From NCBI RefSeq assembly GCF_029023825.1, contig NZ_CP118957.1, positions 1,023,501-1,087,500 of the forward strand: a stretch of 64,000 bases of DNA. Direction: 5' to 3'. Origin of the DNA: Enterococcus saccharolyticus subsp. saccharolyticus (GTDB lineage Bacteria; Bacillota; Bacilli; Lactobacillales; Enterococcaceae). The position numbers and the translations under genes are program-made. The notes below the pieces were generated by a model. The model did no database searches, was not told the DNA's origin, and worked only from the letters and a program-made list of their open reading frames with translations. How positions within the stretch are numbered: position 1 is the stretch's first letter; each line of letters begins with the position of its first letter. Of this stretch, positions 34,527 through 44,058 are shown piece by piece.

Positions 34527-36362
34527 ATGAAAAAGATAATAAAAATTGTTGGGATTGTTTTTGTTTATATTGTGATTTTTGTATCAATGTCTGCTTGTGG
34601 TAATAATCAAGCGGTAGAAGAACAAGGCACATACCAAGCAGGAACATTTGAAGGGCGTGGCGAAGGGAAAAATGGACCGATTGTCGTGGAAGTTACTTTT
34701 AGTCCAGAGAAAATTGAAAAAATTGAAGTTGTCGAACATCATGAAACAGAAGGATTGAGTGATAAATCTATTCAAGAAATTCCTGAGTCTGTGGTGGCCT
34801 ATCAATCATTGGGAGTAGATACGGTCAGTGGTGCTTCGTTAACCAATGATGCGGTATTAACAGCTATTAGTGAAGCCATTGAAAAAGCTGGTGGTGATGT
34901 CGATGCTTTGAAAGCAGTTGTTGTGGAAAAAGAGCAATCAGATGAAGTCATTGAATTGACTTCCGATGTGGCGATTGTTGGAGGAGGTGCAGCCGGAATG
35001 TCTGCTGCCTTGCGTGCTGACGAATTGGGATTAAAAACGGTGTTATTTGAAAAAATGAGTTACTTAGGTGGTGCTATTTCCATTAGTGGCGGTAATCAAG
35101 TAGTTATGGGGTCAAAACTTCAAGAACAAGCAGGTGTCAAAGATGATAGCGTGACGAGTATGGTTGCTGATTTTATGAAAAATGGAGATGAAAAAAATGT
35201 TCCTGAATTATTGACACTCTATGCAGAAAACGTTGGTGAAACGACTGATTGGTTGCATGAATATGTGGGCATTCAATATGATACTGATTTACACAAATTG
35301 GCAGAATATAGTCATGATCGTGAGTTAGCTTATACGGATGGTGGACCAGGATTTGCAAAAACAGCCCGTGAGAAAATTGCGGAAACCAAAATAGAGGTGC
35401 ATTTAGATACTCAAGTGAAGCAATTAACTGTTGATGATAAAGGAGTCATTACTGGTTTTGAGGCGCAAGCAATTGATGGAACGACGTATCATGTACAAGC
35501 TAAAGCGGTCATCATGGCGTCTGGTGGTTATGGCAATAACAAAGAATTATTGTCTGATAATTTGAAGAATGTTTTGTATTATGGGCCTGAATCATCTACG
35601 GGTGACGGAATTATTTTAACGGAAAAAGAAGAAATTGATGCAGCAACTCGTTTAATGGAATATGGAAAAACCTATCCTAATGGTGTAGAAATTTCAGAAG
35701 GGAAAGCGAAATCAACGATTGCTGGTAATATTGTTGTATTTAAACAAAATGCTATTTTAGTCAATGCACAAGGAAAACGTGTTGTTAATGAACGTGCAAG
35801 TAACCGTGAGATTCTAGAAGTTGAGTTAGCTCAACCAGAACAAATGCTGTATTTATTAATGGATCAAGAAGCGTTTGATTTATTTAAACCGGCTGTTGCG
35901 GAATCAGGCATCAGTGAAAGCGATATTGATAAATGGTTAGCCAACAATGGTTCTACAACGCCGTATTTCTTTTATGGAGAGACACTTGAGTCACTTGCAG
36001 AAGTTGCGGGCATTGAACCAGCTGTTCTAACAGAAACAATTGCTACGTATAATGGTTATGTCACAGCCAAAGAAGATCAAGAATTCCAACGGCCTGTTGA
36101 ATTTATGCCAAAAAAAATAGGTGACGGACCATATTATTTGATTGAACAAAAACCACGTTTTGCAACAACAATGGGTGGTTTGGTTGCAAATGACCAGTTA
36201 CAGGTACTAAATAAACAAGGAAAAGTGATTCCCGGATTATATGCTGCTGGTGAAATTGTCGGTGGTGTGATGGGCGATGATTCACCATCTGGAGCAAATA
36301 ATGCTTGGGCATTGACTTCAGGGAAATTAGCGTCTGAATCTTTATCAGAAGAAATTAAATAA
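34527..36362 (+). CDS. Extracytoplasmic flavin-linked fumarate-reductase-type lipoprotein
   Basis: 611 residues. The signal peptide ends in the lipobox SMSAC (Cys24). An FMN-binding domain (about 38-115) contains SGAS at 101-104; in this family the hydroxyl residue of this motif is covalently flavinylated by ApbE. The FAD domain starts VAIVGGGAAGMSAALRADE at about residue 149 and closes with IPGLYAAGEIVGG and SPSGANNAWA. This is the architecture of extracellular fumarate or urocanate reductases linked to flavin-based electron transfer (as in Listeria). The true acceptor is unknown. No apbE or ndh2-type gene is nearby. RBS AAAGGAG. Confidence 0.87.
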   Translation: MKKIIKIVGIVFVYIVIFVSMSACGNNQAVEEQGTYQAGTFEGRGEGKNGPIVVEVTFSPEKIEKIEVVEHHETEGLSDKSIQEIPESVVAYQSLGVDTVSGASLTNDAVLTAISEAIEKAGGDVDALKAVVVEKEQSDEVIELTSDVAIVGGGAAGMSAALRADELGLKTVLFEKMSYLGGAISISGGNQVVMGSKLQEQAGVKDDSVTSMVADFMKNGDEKNVPELLTLYAENVGETTDWLHEYVGIQYDTDLHKLAEYSHDRELAYTDGGPGFAKTAREKIAETKIEVHLDTQVKQLTVDDKGVITGFEAQAIDGTTYHVQAKAVIMASGGYGNNKELLSDNLKNVLYYGPESSTGDGIILTEKEEIDAATRLMEYGKTYPNGVEISEGKAKSTIAGNIVVFKQNAILVNAQGKRVVNERASNREILEVELAQPEQMLYLLMDQEAFDLFKPAVAESGISESDIDKWLANNGSTTPYFFYGETLESLAEVAGIEPAVLTETIATYNGYVTAKEDQEFQRPVEFMPKKIGDGPYYLIEQKPRFATTMGGLVANDQLQVLNKQGKVIPGLYAAGEIVGGVMGDDSPSGANNAWALTSGKLASESLSEEIK

Positions 36363-36479
36363 ACAAAACAACGCATCAGAATGCGGTCATAAATATGGCA
36401 AGAAATCACTCGAGATAAGAAAGAGAATGGACGTGTCCTAGGGGATAGTTTGGTCAATAAGAGACACCGCTGTGAGTAA

Positions 36480-36544
36480 AGAAATACGCTCGCAAGTATG
36501 CTCTATTCCCAAGAATCTCGTGACTTCAGCCATGAGAGGTTCAA
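36480..36544 (+). other. Possible right-end relic of an IS200/IS605 (tnpB-type) element
   Basis: The stretch ends in CCCAAGAA, a hairpin TCTCGTG-ACTTCAGC-CATGAGA (36516-36537), then GGTTCAA. Right ends of tnpB-carrying IS605 elements typically show this CAAGAA-hairpin-GGTTCAA layout, which is also the 3' end of the omega RNA. No tnpB reading frame survives; 36363-36480 shows nothing else I can name. Confidence 0.4.
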
Positions 36545-36554
36545 GGGAAACTTA

Positions 36555-36907
36555 ATGCTGAAACGAGCATATGACGTAGTAAACGTAACTGATGGCAAAC
36601 GAATTCTAGTGGATAGAATTTGGCCGAGAGGGGTAAAGAAACGCTACAATTGGATTTGTGGGCGAAGCAACTTGCACCGACTAAAGCGTTACGTTAGGCA
36701 TTTAATCACGAGCCTGAAAAATTTTCGTGGTTTACAGAACAATATCAAAAAGAATTGCAGCAAAATCCTGCTACGCCAGAATTTGTGTTCACTGTTAAGC
36801 AGTGGTTAGAAACAGCAAATGTTACCTTGGTTTATAGTGCAAAAGATCCCTTATTTAATCAAGCACAAGTCTTGCAGAAATTCTTACAAGAACAGCTTAA
36901 AACGTAG
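36555..36907 (+). pseudogene. DUF488-family gene with a frameshift and a stop
   Basis: It opens MLKRAYDVVNVTDGKRILVD, then RIWPRGVK, the DUF488 start. A one-base loss in an A run near 36635 shifts the frame; the body continues as QLDLWAKQLAPTKALR, then an in-frame TAG at 36695-36697, then AFNHEPEKFSWF and on to TLVYSAKDPLFNQAQ. The rebuilt protein would be about 117 residues, the normal size. Two independent lesions indicate real decay. Confidence 0.85.
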
Positions 36908-36942
36908 TATAATGAATGTACGTTTATGAAGGAGGAATTAGT

Positions 36943-37119
36943 ATGCCATTTGTCCATATTGAATTGTTAGAAGGAAGAACACCTGAACAACTTGAAGCAA
37001 TGATGAAAGAAGTAACTGATGCTGTGCATAAAACTAGCGGAGCACCGAAAGAAAATATTCATGTAATTATTAATGAAATGAAAAAAGGTACTTACGGAAA
37101 CAACGGCGCTTGGAAATAA
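36943..37119 (+). CDS. 4-oxalocrotonate tautomerase family protein
   Basis: 58 residues. The start is ATG 36943 after GGAGG; an earlier in-frame ATG at 36916 lies before that site and would hide the catalytic residue. After Met removal the protein begins with Pro1 ([15 protein letters not shown]), the general base of the tautomerase superfamily. The C-terminal part [21 protein letters not shown] fits the hexameric 4-OT group. The substrate is unknown. TATAAT at 36908-36913 may be its promoter. Confidence 0.9.
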   Translation: MPFVHIELLEGRTPEQLEAMMKEVTDAVHKTSGAPKENIHVIINEMKKGTYGNNGAWK

Positions 37120-37164
37120 TTTTGTTTCTTACTTGCAATTTTCTGTAAGAAGTGGTTAAATAAG

Positions 37165-37410
37165 ACCATAATTGATTGATGAGAAAGACAACTGCACTTG
37201 AGAGTCTTCAACAAGAGAGGAAAAGCTAGGCTGAAACTTTTCTAGAAGAAAACCAAGGAATGACCACTTTCGAAACCTTTGTTGAAACAAAGGCGGTCGT
37301 CCCGTTATCACGTTTGAGGAACACATATATTTATTGTGTTCAAAATTAGGTGGAACCACGAGAGTATTCGTCCTAGTATCGCATAGCGATGCTAGGACTT
37401 TTTTTGTTGC
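37165..37410 (+). promoter_or_regulatory. T-box riboswitch of thrS
   Basis: Core AAATTAGGTGGAACCACG (37343-37360) precedes a terminator TCCTAGTATCGC-ATA-GCGATGCTAGGA (37371-37397) with T run. Upstream, GGAATGACCACTTTCG carries an ACC triplet followed by A, which suits a threonine specifier. Uncharged tRNA-Thr would allow read-through into the synthetase gene. Confidence 0.93.
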
Positions 37411-37490
37411 AAGTCATCTTTTAAAGATGAAACAGGAACTTGTAATGTGGTTGGATTTCTTATCAATTAGTAATTGAAGGAGGAAATAGC

Positions 37491-39428
37491 ATGTTAAAAA
37501 TCACTTTTCCAGATGGCGCTGTCAAAGAATTTGAATCTGGAATTACAACAAAAGAAATTGCTGAAAGTATTTCTAAAAGTTTAGCTAAAAAAGCATTAGC
37601 AGGAAAATTCAACGGAGAATTAATTGACTTAGATCGTGCCATTGAAGAAGACGGGGCAATCGAAATCGTTACACCTGATCATGAAGAAGCTTTAGCTTTA
37701 TTGCGTCATTCAACTGCACATTTAATGGCAAATGCGATGCGTCGTTTGTACCCAAGTATCCATTTTGGTGTTGGTCCAGCCATTGATTCTGGTTTCTATT
37801 ACGACACTGATAATGGTGAGCAACCAGTAACAGCAGAAGATTTACCAGCAATTGAAGCAGAAATGATGAAAATTGTAAAAGAAAACAATCCAATTACTCG
37901 CCGTGTACTAACAAAAGAAGAAGCACTAGAATTGTTTGCGGGCGATCCTTATAAAGAAGAATTGATCAATGAATTACCAGCAGATGAAGTTATTACTGCG
38001 TATGAACAAGGGGATTTTGTCGATTTATGTCGTGGCCCGCACGTACCATCAACTGGTCGCATTCAAATCTTTAAATTACTTTCAGTTGCTGGGGCATACT
38101 GGCGTGGCAATTCCGATAACCACATGATGCAACGTGTGTACGGAACAGCTTTCTTTGATAAAAAAGACTTGAAAGAATTTATCCGTATGCGTGAAGAAGC
38201 CAAAGAACGTGACCATCGTAAATTAGGAAAAGAATTGGACTTATTTATGTTATCACCTGAAGTTGGTTCTGGTTTACCATTCTGGTTACCAAAAGGTGCT
38301 ACGATCCGTCGCACAATTGAACGTTATATTACTGATAAAGAGATTAGCTTAGGTTATCAACATGTCTACACACCAGTTATGGCGAATGTAGAATTCTACA
38401 AACGTTCAGGACATTGGGATCATTACCATGAAGATATGTTCCCACCAATGGATATGGGTGATGGTGAAATGTTAGTCTTACGCCCAATGAACTGCCCACA
38501 TCATATGATGGTTTATAAAAATGATATTCATTCTTATCGTGAGTTACCAATTCGTATTGCTGAATTAGGAATGATGCATCGTTATGAAAAATCTGGTGCA
38601 TTATCAGGTTTACAACGTGTACGTGAAATGACCTTGAATGATGGACATACATTTGTTCGTCCAGATCAAATTAAAGATGAATTCAAGCGTACATTGGATT
38701 TGATGACTTCGGTTTATGCAGATTTCAATTTAACTGATTATCGTTTCCGTTTAAGTTATCGTGATCCAAAAAATACTGAAAAATACTTTGACGATGATGA
38801 TATGTGGAACCACGCACAAGCAGTGTTGAAAGAAGCAATGGATGAATTAGAATTAGATTACTTTGAAGCAGAAGGTGAAGCGGCCTTTTACGGACCTAAA
38901 CTTGATGTGCAAGTAAAAACTGCGTTAGGAATGGAAGAAACATTATCAACAATTCAATTAGACTTTTTATTACCAGAACGTTTTGATTTAACATACGTGG
39001 GTGAAGATGGTGAAAATACACATCGCCCAGTAGTTATTCACCGTGGTATTGTATCAACAATGGAACGTTTCGTTGCATATTTAACAGAAATGTACAAAGG
39101 CGCTTTCCCAACTTGGTTAGCACCAATTCAAGCAACAATTATTCCTGTATCTGTTGAAGCACACAGTGATTATGCGTATGAAGTGAAAGAAATGTTACAA
39201 ACAAAAGGAATCCGTGTTGAAGTCGATGATCGTAATGAAAAAATGGGGTACAAGATTCGTGCCTCACAAACACAAAAAATTCCTTACCAAATCGTTGTCG
39301 GTGACCAAGAAATGAACGATGGCACTGTCAATATCCGTCGCTACGGTAGCAAAGAAACAGCTGTTCAACTATTACCAGAATTTGTTGAAGCAATTGTTGC
39401 TGATGTGAATAATTTTAGTCGTCAATAA
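37491..39428 (+). CDS. thrS: Threonyl-tRNA synthetase
   Basis: 645 residues, complete. Domain order: TGS domain (1-60), editing domain with [11 protein letters not shown], class II catalytic core (motif 2 around [10 protein letters not shown] and [11 protein letters not shown]; motif 3 around [11 protein letters not shown]), and the anticodon-binding domain at the end. It charges tRNA-Thr and edits Ser-tRNA-Thr. GGAGG precedes the ATG. Control by the T-box directly upstream. Confidence 0.98.
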   Translation: MLKITFPDGAVKEFESGITTKEIAESISKSLAKKALAGKFNGELIDLDRAIEEDGAIEIVTPDHEEALALLRHSTAHLMANAMRRLYPSIHFGVGPAIDSGFYYDTDNGEQPVTAEDLPAIEAEMMKIVKENNPITRRVLTKEEALELFAGDPYKEELINELPADEVITAYEQGDFVDLCRGPHVPSTGRIQIFKLLSVAGAYWRGNSDNHMMQRVYGTAFFDKKDLKEFIRMREEAKERDHRKLGKELDLFMLSPEVGSGLPFWLPKGATIRRTIERYITDKEISLGYQHVYTPVMANVEFYKRSGHWDHYHEDMFPPMDMGDGEMLVLRPMNCPHHMMVYKNDIHSYRELPIRIAELGMMHRYEKSGALSGLQRVREMTLNDGHTFVRPDQIKDEFKRTLDLMTSVYADFNLTDYRFRLSYRDPKNTEKYFDDDDMWNHAQAVLKEAMDELELDYFEAEGEAAFYGPKLDVQVKTALGMEETLSTIQLDFLLPERFDLTYVGEDGENTHRPVVIHRGIVSTMERFVAYLTEMYKGAFPTWLAPIQATIIPVSVEAHSDYAYEVKEMLQTKGIRVEVDDRNEKMGYKIRASQTQKIPYQIVVGDQEMNDGTVNIRRYGSKETAVQLLPEFVEAIVADVNNFSRQ

Positions 39429-39437
39429 AAGAAAAAG

Positions 39438-39472
39438 GGAGAAAAGCACATTTGCTTTTCTCCTTATTTTTT
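39438..39472. terminator. Bidirectional terminator after thrS
   Basis: GGAGAAAAGCA (39438-39448) with TGCTTTTCTCC (39453-39463); T-rich tail on the right, A-rich on the left. Confidence 0.85.
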
Positions 39473-40042
39473 ATGTGTGGCTAAATAAGTGGTCAATGTC
39501 ACATCAATTGTCGATAATAAGTCAGTCATTTTTTCTTTAGGATAAGCAAAATCTGTTTCTGCCCATTGACGAATCACCGCAAAGCAACCTTATAAATGAT
39601 ATTGCGCTAAATAATTTAATTCTTCGGATACATCCGTCGTATTTAAAGCGATGCACCAACTTTTTAAGCAGGTATTTTTAAAAAGTAAAGTTAAACGGTC
39701 AAAAAAGCTATGTGTGACATGATTGCTAAACAACATTTTACAAAAATGTTTGTTTTCAGCAATGTAGTCAAATAAGATTTGGTAATAGATGGTAAAGTCC
39801 AATGAAAAATTCGTTTCGATTAATTCAGTTAATTCTGAAATCACCATATTTTCCATTTCTTCATATAAATCGTAAATATCTGCATAATGTGCATAAAAAG
39901 TGGAGCGATGCACATCGGCTTTGTTGGTTAACTCTTTGATGGTGATATGATGTACTCCTTTTTCACTAACTAATGTCGCAAGGCTATCTTGTAAAAGTTT
40001 TTTCGATTTTCTTACGCGACGATCATTTTGAGTAGCTGACAT
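39464..40042 (-). pseudogene. TetR-family regulator gene with a premature TAA
   Basis: The frame begins MSATQNDRRVRKSKKLLQDS with a TetR helix-turn-helix (ITIKELTNKADVHRSTFYAHY) and continues to a TAA at 39590-39592 after 150 residues. Reading on in the same frame gives GCFAVIRQWAETDFAYPKEK and a natural end at 39464, for a total of 192 residues, the usual TetR length. A single nonsense change therefore removes the last effector-domain helices. DNA binding may persist; ligand response and dimerisation are doubtful. Confidence 0.8.
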
Positions 40043-40059
40043 AAATTTTTCTCCTTAAT

Positions 40060-40097
40060 CCGACAATAGACGTCTCGAATGTCGGCTAACCGACATT
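40060..40097. promoter_or_regulatory. Probable TetR operator
   Basis: AATGTCGG-CTAA-CCGACATT (40078-40097) is a perfect 8-bp inverted repeat, and CCGACA at 40060-40065 repeats half of it in the complementary sense. It lies 36 nt before the regulator ATG and upstream of the divergent hydrolase, the classic position for TetR autoregulation. Confidence 0.65.
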
Positions 40098-40125
40098 TCA
40101 TCGTTGTATTGACCATTGTAGGTAA

Positions 40126-41091
40126 TTATACGGTCATATTACAATAGAGAAAGGTGATTTTTATCGAGTAGATTATGCAGCGGATTATAAGCTAGATGAG
40201 GTTTTAGCACATGGAGTACGCGATGTGCGAGAATTAGAATCACTAGTGTCAGAACAAATTTTCTTTGGTTATCCTATTAAAACCAATGAAAATTTGTTCG
40301 GTTGTAGCGCCTTTGCTGTGGAAATACCTGATGGGAAACAACTTGTCGGACGTAATTTTGATTACGCAAAAGCAGGATCGTTACTGATTTATACGGCTCC
40401 TAAAAAAGGGCTATCGTGCGTATTCAATGGTGAATTTAGCACATTTAGGTGTTTCAAAAGAAGAAGGAACGATGCCAGAAACACTGATCGGGAAATTCTC
40501 CATTTTAGCAGTACCTTATGGAAGCGTTGATGGTGTAAATGAAAAAGGATTACGTGTTTCTGTACTAGAGTTACAAACGGAACCAACGAACCAAGAGACG
40601 GGAAAACAGCTATTATCACTACCGTTGCTGTACGAATGTTACTGGATAAAGCAGCTACTACTAAAGAAGCGATTGCTTTATTAGAAAAATACGACATGCA
40701 TTCTTCGTCTGGAGTGGCCTATCACTTTTTTATCACCGATGTTTCAGGAGAAATCGTCATTGTCGACTGGGCTAATCAACAAATGAATGTGGTAGATACG
40801 AAAATGGCAACCAATTTCCAACTATCTCAAGGAAAAGATTATCAAGTAGGCATCGGTCATGATCGTTACGATAGTCTAAAAGCCACACTCCAAGAAAAAA
40901 ATGGGGTTATGTCAGAAGAAGATGCCATGAATTTGTTAGAAAAAGTAAAAATCGAATGGAATGGCACTTGGGCGACAGAATGGTCAGTTGTCTATAATCT
41001 CGATGATTTTTCTGTCGCGATTAGTAATGATATGAATTACGAAAAGGTTCATCATTTTCCAAAAACAGAAGCGAAAACGAACGGACAATAA
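40126..41091 (+). pseudogene. Linear-amide C-N hydrolase (choloylglycine hydrolase-like) gene, degraded
   Basis: Pieces in three frames rebuild one protein: GDFYRVDYAADYKLDEVLAH, NLFGCSAFAVEIPDGKQLVG with RNFDY, SMVNLAHLGVSKEEG, MLLDKAATTKEAIALLEKYD, ending near VVYNLDDFSVAISNDMNYEK. The family nucleophile Cys (in FGCSAF) and RNFDYAK are present. Lesions: a one-base gain in AAAAAAGGG near 40405, a one-base loss in GGGAAAA near 40605, and no start codon after the in-frame TAA at 40123. A hydrophobic FIVVLTIVG in another frame just upstream may be the lost N-terminal anchor. Confidence 0.75.
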
Positions 41092-41188
41092 TGAAATAAA
41101 ACTAATTTTATTTAAAAATTTGCTTATTTTCTTACCAATTTGTTTGTTTCATTGTATACTAAATTGAAACGAATAAAGGAGAGAAGTT

Positions 41189-41626
41189 ATGCAAAACAAC
41201 CGTCTTCTTGGACGCGAGCGTTCAGTCTTATTAGTCTTAGTTCTAATTTTTATCACGTGTGGTATTTATTTCTTTGTCTGGATGTATCAAACAACGAAAG
41301 AATTGACAGAATATACGGAAGATTATCGTTTGAATCCAGCTTTAGCGTTAGTTTTTACATTTTTAACATGTGGTTTTTATACGCTGTATTGGTGGTATCG
41401 TATCAATGATTTGATGATGACAGCACAACATGAAACAGGGTATCAAGTGATAGCAGACAATAAATGGTTATTCATTTTATTTACCATTTTTGGGATTAGT
41501 TTTATCAACGTGGCGATTTTACAATCCGATTTAAACCGACTATGGGAGCGCGCCGCCTTAGCTGAAGAACCAGAAATTGCTGAAGCACCATTTAAAACGG
41601 ATGATGACGAATGGACCGATTATTAA
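41189..41626 (+). CDS. DUF4234-type membrane protein
   Basis: 145 residues. Helices at about 11-31, 46-66 and 90-108; the first two helices have the repeated TCGIYFFVWMY and TCGFYTLYWWY pattern typical of DUF4234 proteins. The C-terminal tail is acidic. GGAGAG precedes the ATG. It overlaps the next gene by 16 bp, so the two are probably made together. Function unknown. Confidence 0.75.
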   Translation: MQNNRLLGRERSVLLVLVLIFITCGIYFFVWMYQTTKELTEYTEDYRLNPALALVFTFLTCGFYTLYWWYRINDLMMTAQHETGYQVIADNKWLFILFTIFGISFINVAILQSDLNRLWERAALAEEPEIAEAPFKTDDDEWTDY

Positions 41627-41952
41627 TCTGTCCCTTTAAATGGATCACAGGGCTACCTTGTCCGGGATGTGGCATGACACGTGCTTGTCTTCATTTTCTA
41701 TCAGGAAATATAGAAGAAGCATTTTATTATCACCCATTATTTTGGTTAGTGCCGATTGTTTTTGGTGTGGTCCTTTTTCAAAAGTATCCTTTGGTAGCTA
41801 AAATCTATCGTTTACCGTTCTTTTGGCGGAGTGCATTGTTTTTAATTATTGGTGTGTACGTCTATCGAATGGCTGCATTTTTCCCAACACAAGTACCGAT
41901 GGATTTTGACACGCGGGCATGGCTTCCAAGACTTTTTGCGTTATGGTGGTAG
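41611..41952 (+). CDS. DUF2752 membrane protein
   Basis: 113 residues. It contains CPFKWITGLPCPGCGMTRAC, the DUF2752 signature (CPxCGxTRA), and three likely membrane helices. The ATG lies inside the preceding DUF4234 gene. Role unknown; the paired cysteines could bind a metal, which is inference. Confidence 0.85.
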   Translation: MDRLLICPFKWITGLPCPGCGMTRACLHFLSGNIEEAFYYHPLFWLVPIVFGVVLFQKYPLVAKIYRLPFFWRSALFLIIGVYVYRMAAFFPTQVPMDFDTRAWLPRLFALWW

Positions 41953-41974
41953 GAAACACGCTGACGCGCGAAGC

Positions 41975-42003
41975 TTGAATTTATGCCAAAGTTATGTTAT
42001 ATT
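41975..42003 (+). promoter_or_regulatory. Promoter of the rimP-nusA-infB operon
   Basis: TTGAAT (41975-41980), 17-nt spacer, TATATT (41998-42003), with an extended TG at 41995-41996. Confidence 0.8.
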
Positions 42004-42027
42004 CATAAATGTAATGATAGTAGAGGT

Positions 42028-42059
42028 GAGTGAGGGCGAGTTTTTCCCTCACTCTTTTT
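42028..42059 (+). terminator. Terminator-like hairpin in the rimP leader (possible attenuator)
   Basis: GAGTGAGGG (42028-42036) with CCCTCACTC (42046-42054), then TTTTT. It lies between the promoter and rimP, so it must be read through or regulated for the operon to be expressed. Confidence 0.7.
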
Positions 42060-42107
42060 ATGGAATGAACTAAGTTTCATTCATTGAGATAAAGGAGGCG
42101 ATAAATT

Positions 42108-42581
42108 TTGAGTACTGTGGTGGAAACTGTAACCGAGTTAGTAACCCCTATTTTAGAGGAACAAAATTTTGAGTTAGTAGAAGTAGAATTTTTGAAAGAA
42201 GGCAAGAATTGGTTTCTTCGTGTCTTTATTGATAAAGAAGGTGGCATTGATATTGAAGAATGTGCCTTTGTCAGTGAGCATTTAAGTGAAAAACTAGATA
42301 GCATTGATCCGGATCCGATTCCTCAAGCATACTTTTTAGAAGTCTCTTCTCCAGGAGCAGAACGCCCGTTGAAGAAAGAAGCAGATTATCAAAGAGCATT
42401 GGGTGAATATATTCATGTATCTCTTTATCAACCACTAGATGGAGAAAAGCAATATGAAGGATTTTTACAATCTTATGATGATGCGGAACTTGTTCTAAAA
42501 ATTAGAATTAAAACAAGAGAAAAAGAAATTACTGTTGATCGCAAAAATATTGCGAAAGCTCGTCTAGCTATTCAATTTTAA
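42108..42581 (+). CDS. rimP: Ribosome maturation factor RimP
   Basis: 157 residues, TTG start after AAAGGAGGCG. RimP helps mature the 30S subunit. The N-terminal domain shows [20 protein letters not shown] and the SSPGAERPL motif; the C-terminal SH3-like domain ends [13 protein letters not shown]. First gene of the translation cluster. Confidence 0.95.
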   Translation: MSTVVETVTELVTPILEEQNFELVEVEFLKEGKNWFLRVFIDKEGGIDIEECAFVSEHLSEKLDSIDPDPIPQAYFLEVSSPGAERPLKKEADYQRALGEYIHVSLYQPLDGEKQYEGFLQSYDDAELVLKIRIKTREKEITVDRKNIAKARLAIQF

Positions 42582-42601
42582 ACACGGAGGAATCAAAGAC
42601 A

Positions 42602-43744
42602 ATGAGTAAAGAAATGTTGAACGCATTAGATGCTTTAGAAGCTGAAAAAGGAGTTTCTAAAGAGATCGTTATTGAAGCATTAGAAGCAGCATTAATTTCT
42701 GCTTACAAACGTCATTACGGACAATCACAAAATGTAGAAGTGGAATTCGACCAGAAAAAAGGCAACATCCACGTCTATGCGGTCAAAGAAGTTTCTGAAG
42801 AAGTTATGGACTCTCAATTAGAAGTCTCTTTAAAAGAAGCCATCACAATCAACCCTGCTTACGAAATCGGTGACAGAATCCGTTTTGAAGTTACACCAAA
42901 AGACTTCGGACGTATTGCCGCACAAACAGCAAAACAAGTTATTTTACAACGTGTACGTGAAGCGGAACGTAACATTATTTATAATGAATTCAGCGCATAT
43001 GAAAAAGACATTATGCAAGGAATCGTTGAACGTCAAGACAACCGTTACATTTATGTGAACCTTGGCAAAATCGAAGCTGTTTTATCAAAACAAGATCAAA
43101 TGGTCAACGAATTTTATCAACCACATGATCGCATTAAAGTGTATGTTTCACGTGTTGAAAATACATCAAAAGGTCCACAAGTCTTTGTAAGTCGTAGTCA
43201 TCCAGATTTATTACGTCGTTTATTTGAACAAGAAGTGCCAGAAGTGTATGATGGTATTGTAGAGATTGTTAGCATTGCTCGTGAAGCAGGCGACCGTTCA
43301 AAAATTGCGGTTCGTTCACATGATGCAAACATTGATCCAGTTGGAACCTGTGTTGGACCAAAAGGACAACGTGTTCAAGCGCTTGTTAATGAGTTAAAAG
43401 GCGAAAATATGGATATCGTGGAATGGAATGAAGACCCGGCAGTCTTTATTGCAAATGCATTAAACCCAGCAGAAGTTAGCGATGTTATTTTTGATGCAAC
43501 AAATCCAAAAGCATGTACGGTAGTTGTACCAGACTATCAATTATCATTAGCGATTGGTAAACGCGGACAAAATGCTCGTTTAGCTGCAAAATTGACTGGT
43601 TATAAAATTGATATTAAATCAGAATCAGACATGAAAGATTTCTACGCACAACTAGATAACGATGGAATTGTGGAAGAAATTGATGCAACTATTGATGAAG
43701 CGGAAACTATTTTAAATGATGAAGCAACATCAGTAGACGAATAA
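42602..43744 (+). CDS. nusA: Transcription termination/antitermination factor NusA
   Basis: 380 residues, the short Gram-positive form without C-terminal acidic repeats. N-terminal RNA-polymerase-binding domain (1-130), S1 domain (about 135-200, GIVERQDNRYIYVNLGK), then two KH domains (IDPVGTCVGPKGQRVQ and LAIGKRGQNARLAAKLTG). It tunes pausing and termination. 20 nt after rimP. Confidence 0.96.
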   Translation: MSKEMLNALDALEAEKGVSKEIVIEALEAALISAYKRHYGQSQNVEVEFDQKKGNIHVYAVKEVSEEVMDSQLEVSLKEAITINPAYEIGDRIRFEVTPKDFGRIAAQTAKQVILQRVREAERNIIYNEFSAYEKDIMQGIVERQDNRYIYVNLGKIEAVLSKQDQMVNEFYQPHDRIKVYVSRVENTSKGPQVFVSRSHPDLLRRLFEQEVPEVYDGIVEIVSIAREAGDRSKIAVRSHDANIDPVGTCVGPKGQRVQALVNELKGENMDIVEWNEDPAVFIANALNPAEVSDVIFDATNPKACTVVVPDYQLSLAIGKRGQNARLAAKLTGYKIDIKSESDMKDFYAQLDNDGIVEEIDATIDEAETILNDEATSVDE

Positions 43745-43761
43745 TATCTGGAGGGATTCTA

Positions 43762-44058
43762 ATGAAAAAAAGAAAAATTCCTTTGAGAAAATCAGTTGTA
43801 TCGGGTGAGATGTTTCCCAAAAAAGATTTGTTACGAATTGCCCGCTCAAAAGAAGGCGAAGTTTCAATTGATCCAACAGGTAAAAAACCGGGTCGTGGTG
43901 CATATATTGCCATCGAACCAAGTGAAGCACAACTTGCATGGGATAAACGCATTTTAGACCGTGTATTAGAAGCAAAACTAACGGATGAATTTTACCAAGA
44001 ATTATTAGAGTATGTCACACATCAAAAAGCGCGTCGAGAGTTGTTTGGCAATGAATAA
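43762..44058 (+). CDS. YlxR family RNA-binding protein
   Basis: 98 residues. It has the YlxR pattern RKSVVSGEMFPKKDLLRIAR and KKPGRGAYI. The fold binds RNA; the exact role in the nusA-infB operon is unclear. GGAGGG ribosome site. Overlaps the next gene. Confidence 0.92.
   Translation: MKKRKIPLRKSVVSGEMFPKKDLLRIARSKEGEVSIDPTGKKPGRGAYIAIEPSEAQLAWDKRILDRVLEAKLTDEFYQELLEYVTHQKARRELFGNE

Noticed and set aside
40225-41091. Three separate small genes in the amide-hydrolase region
   Set aside because: The pieces join end to end into one known protein when two one-base shifts are corrected.
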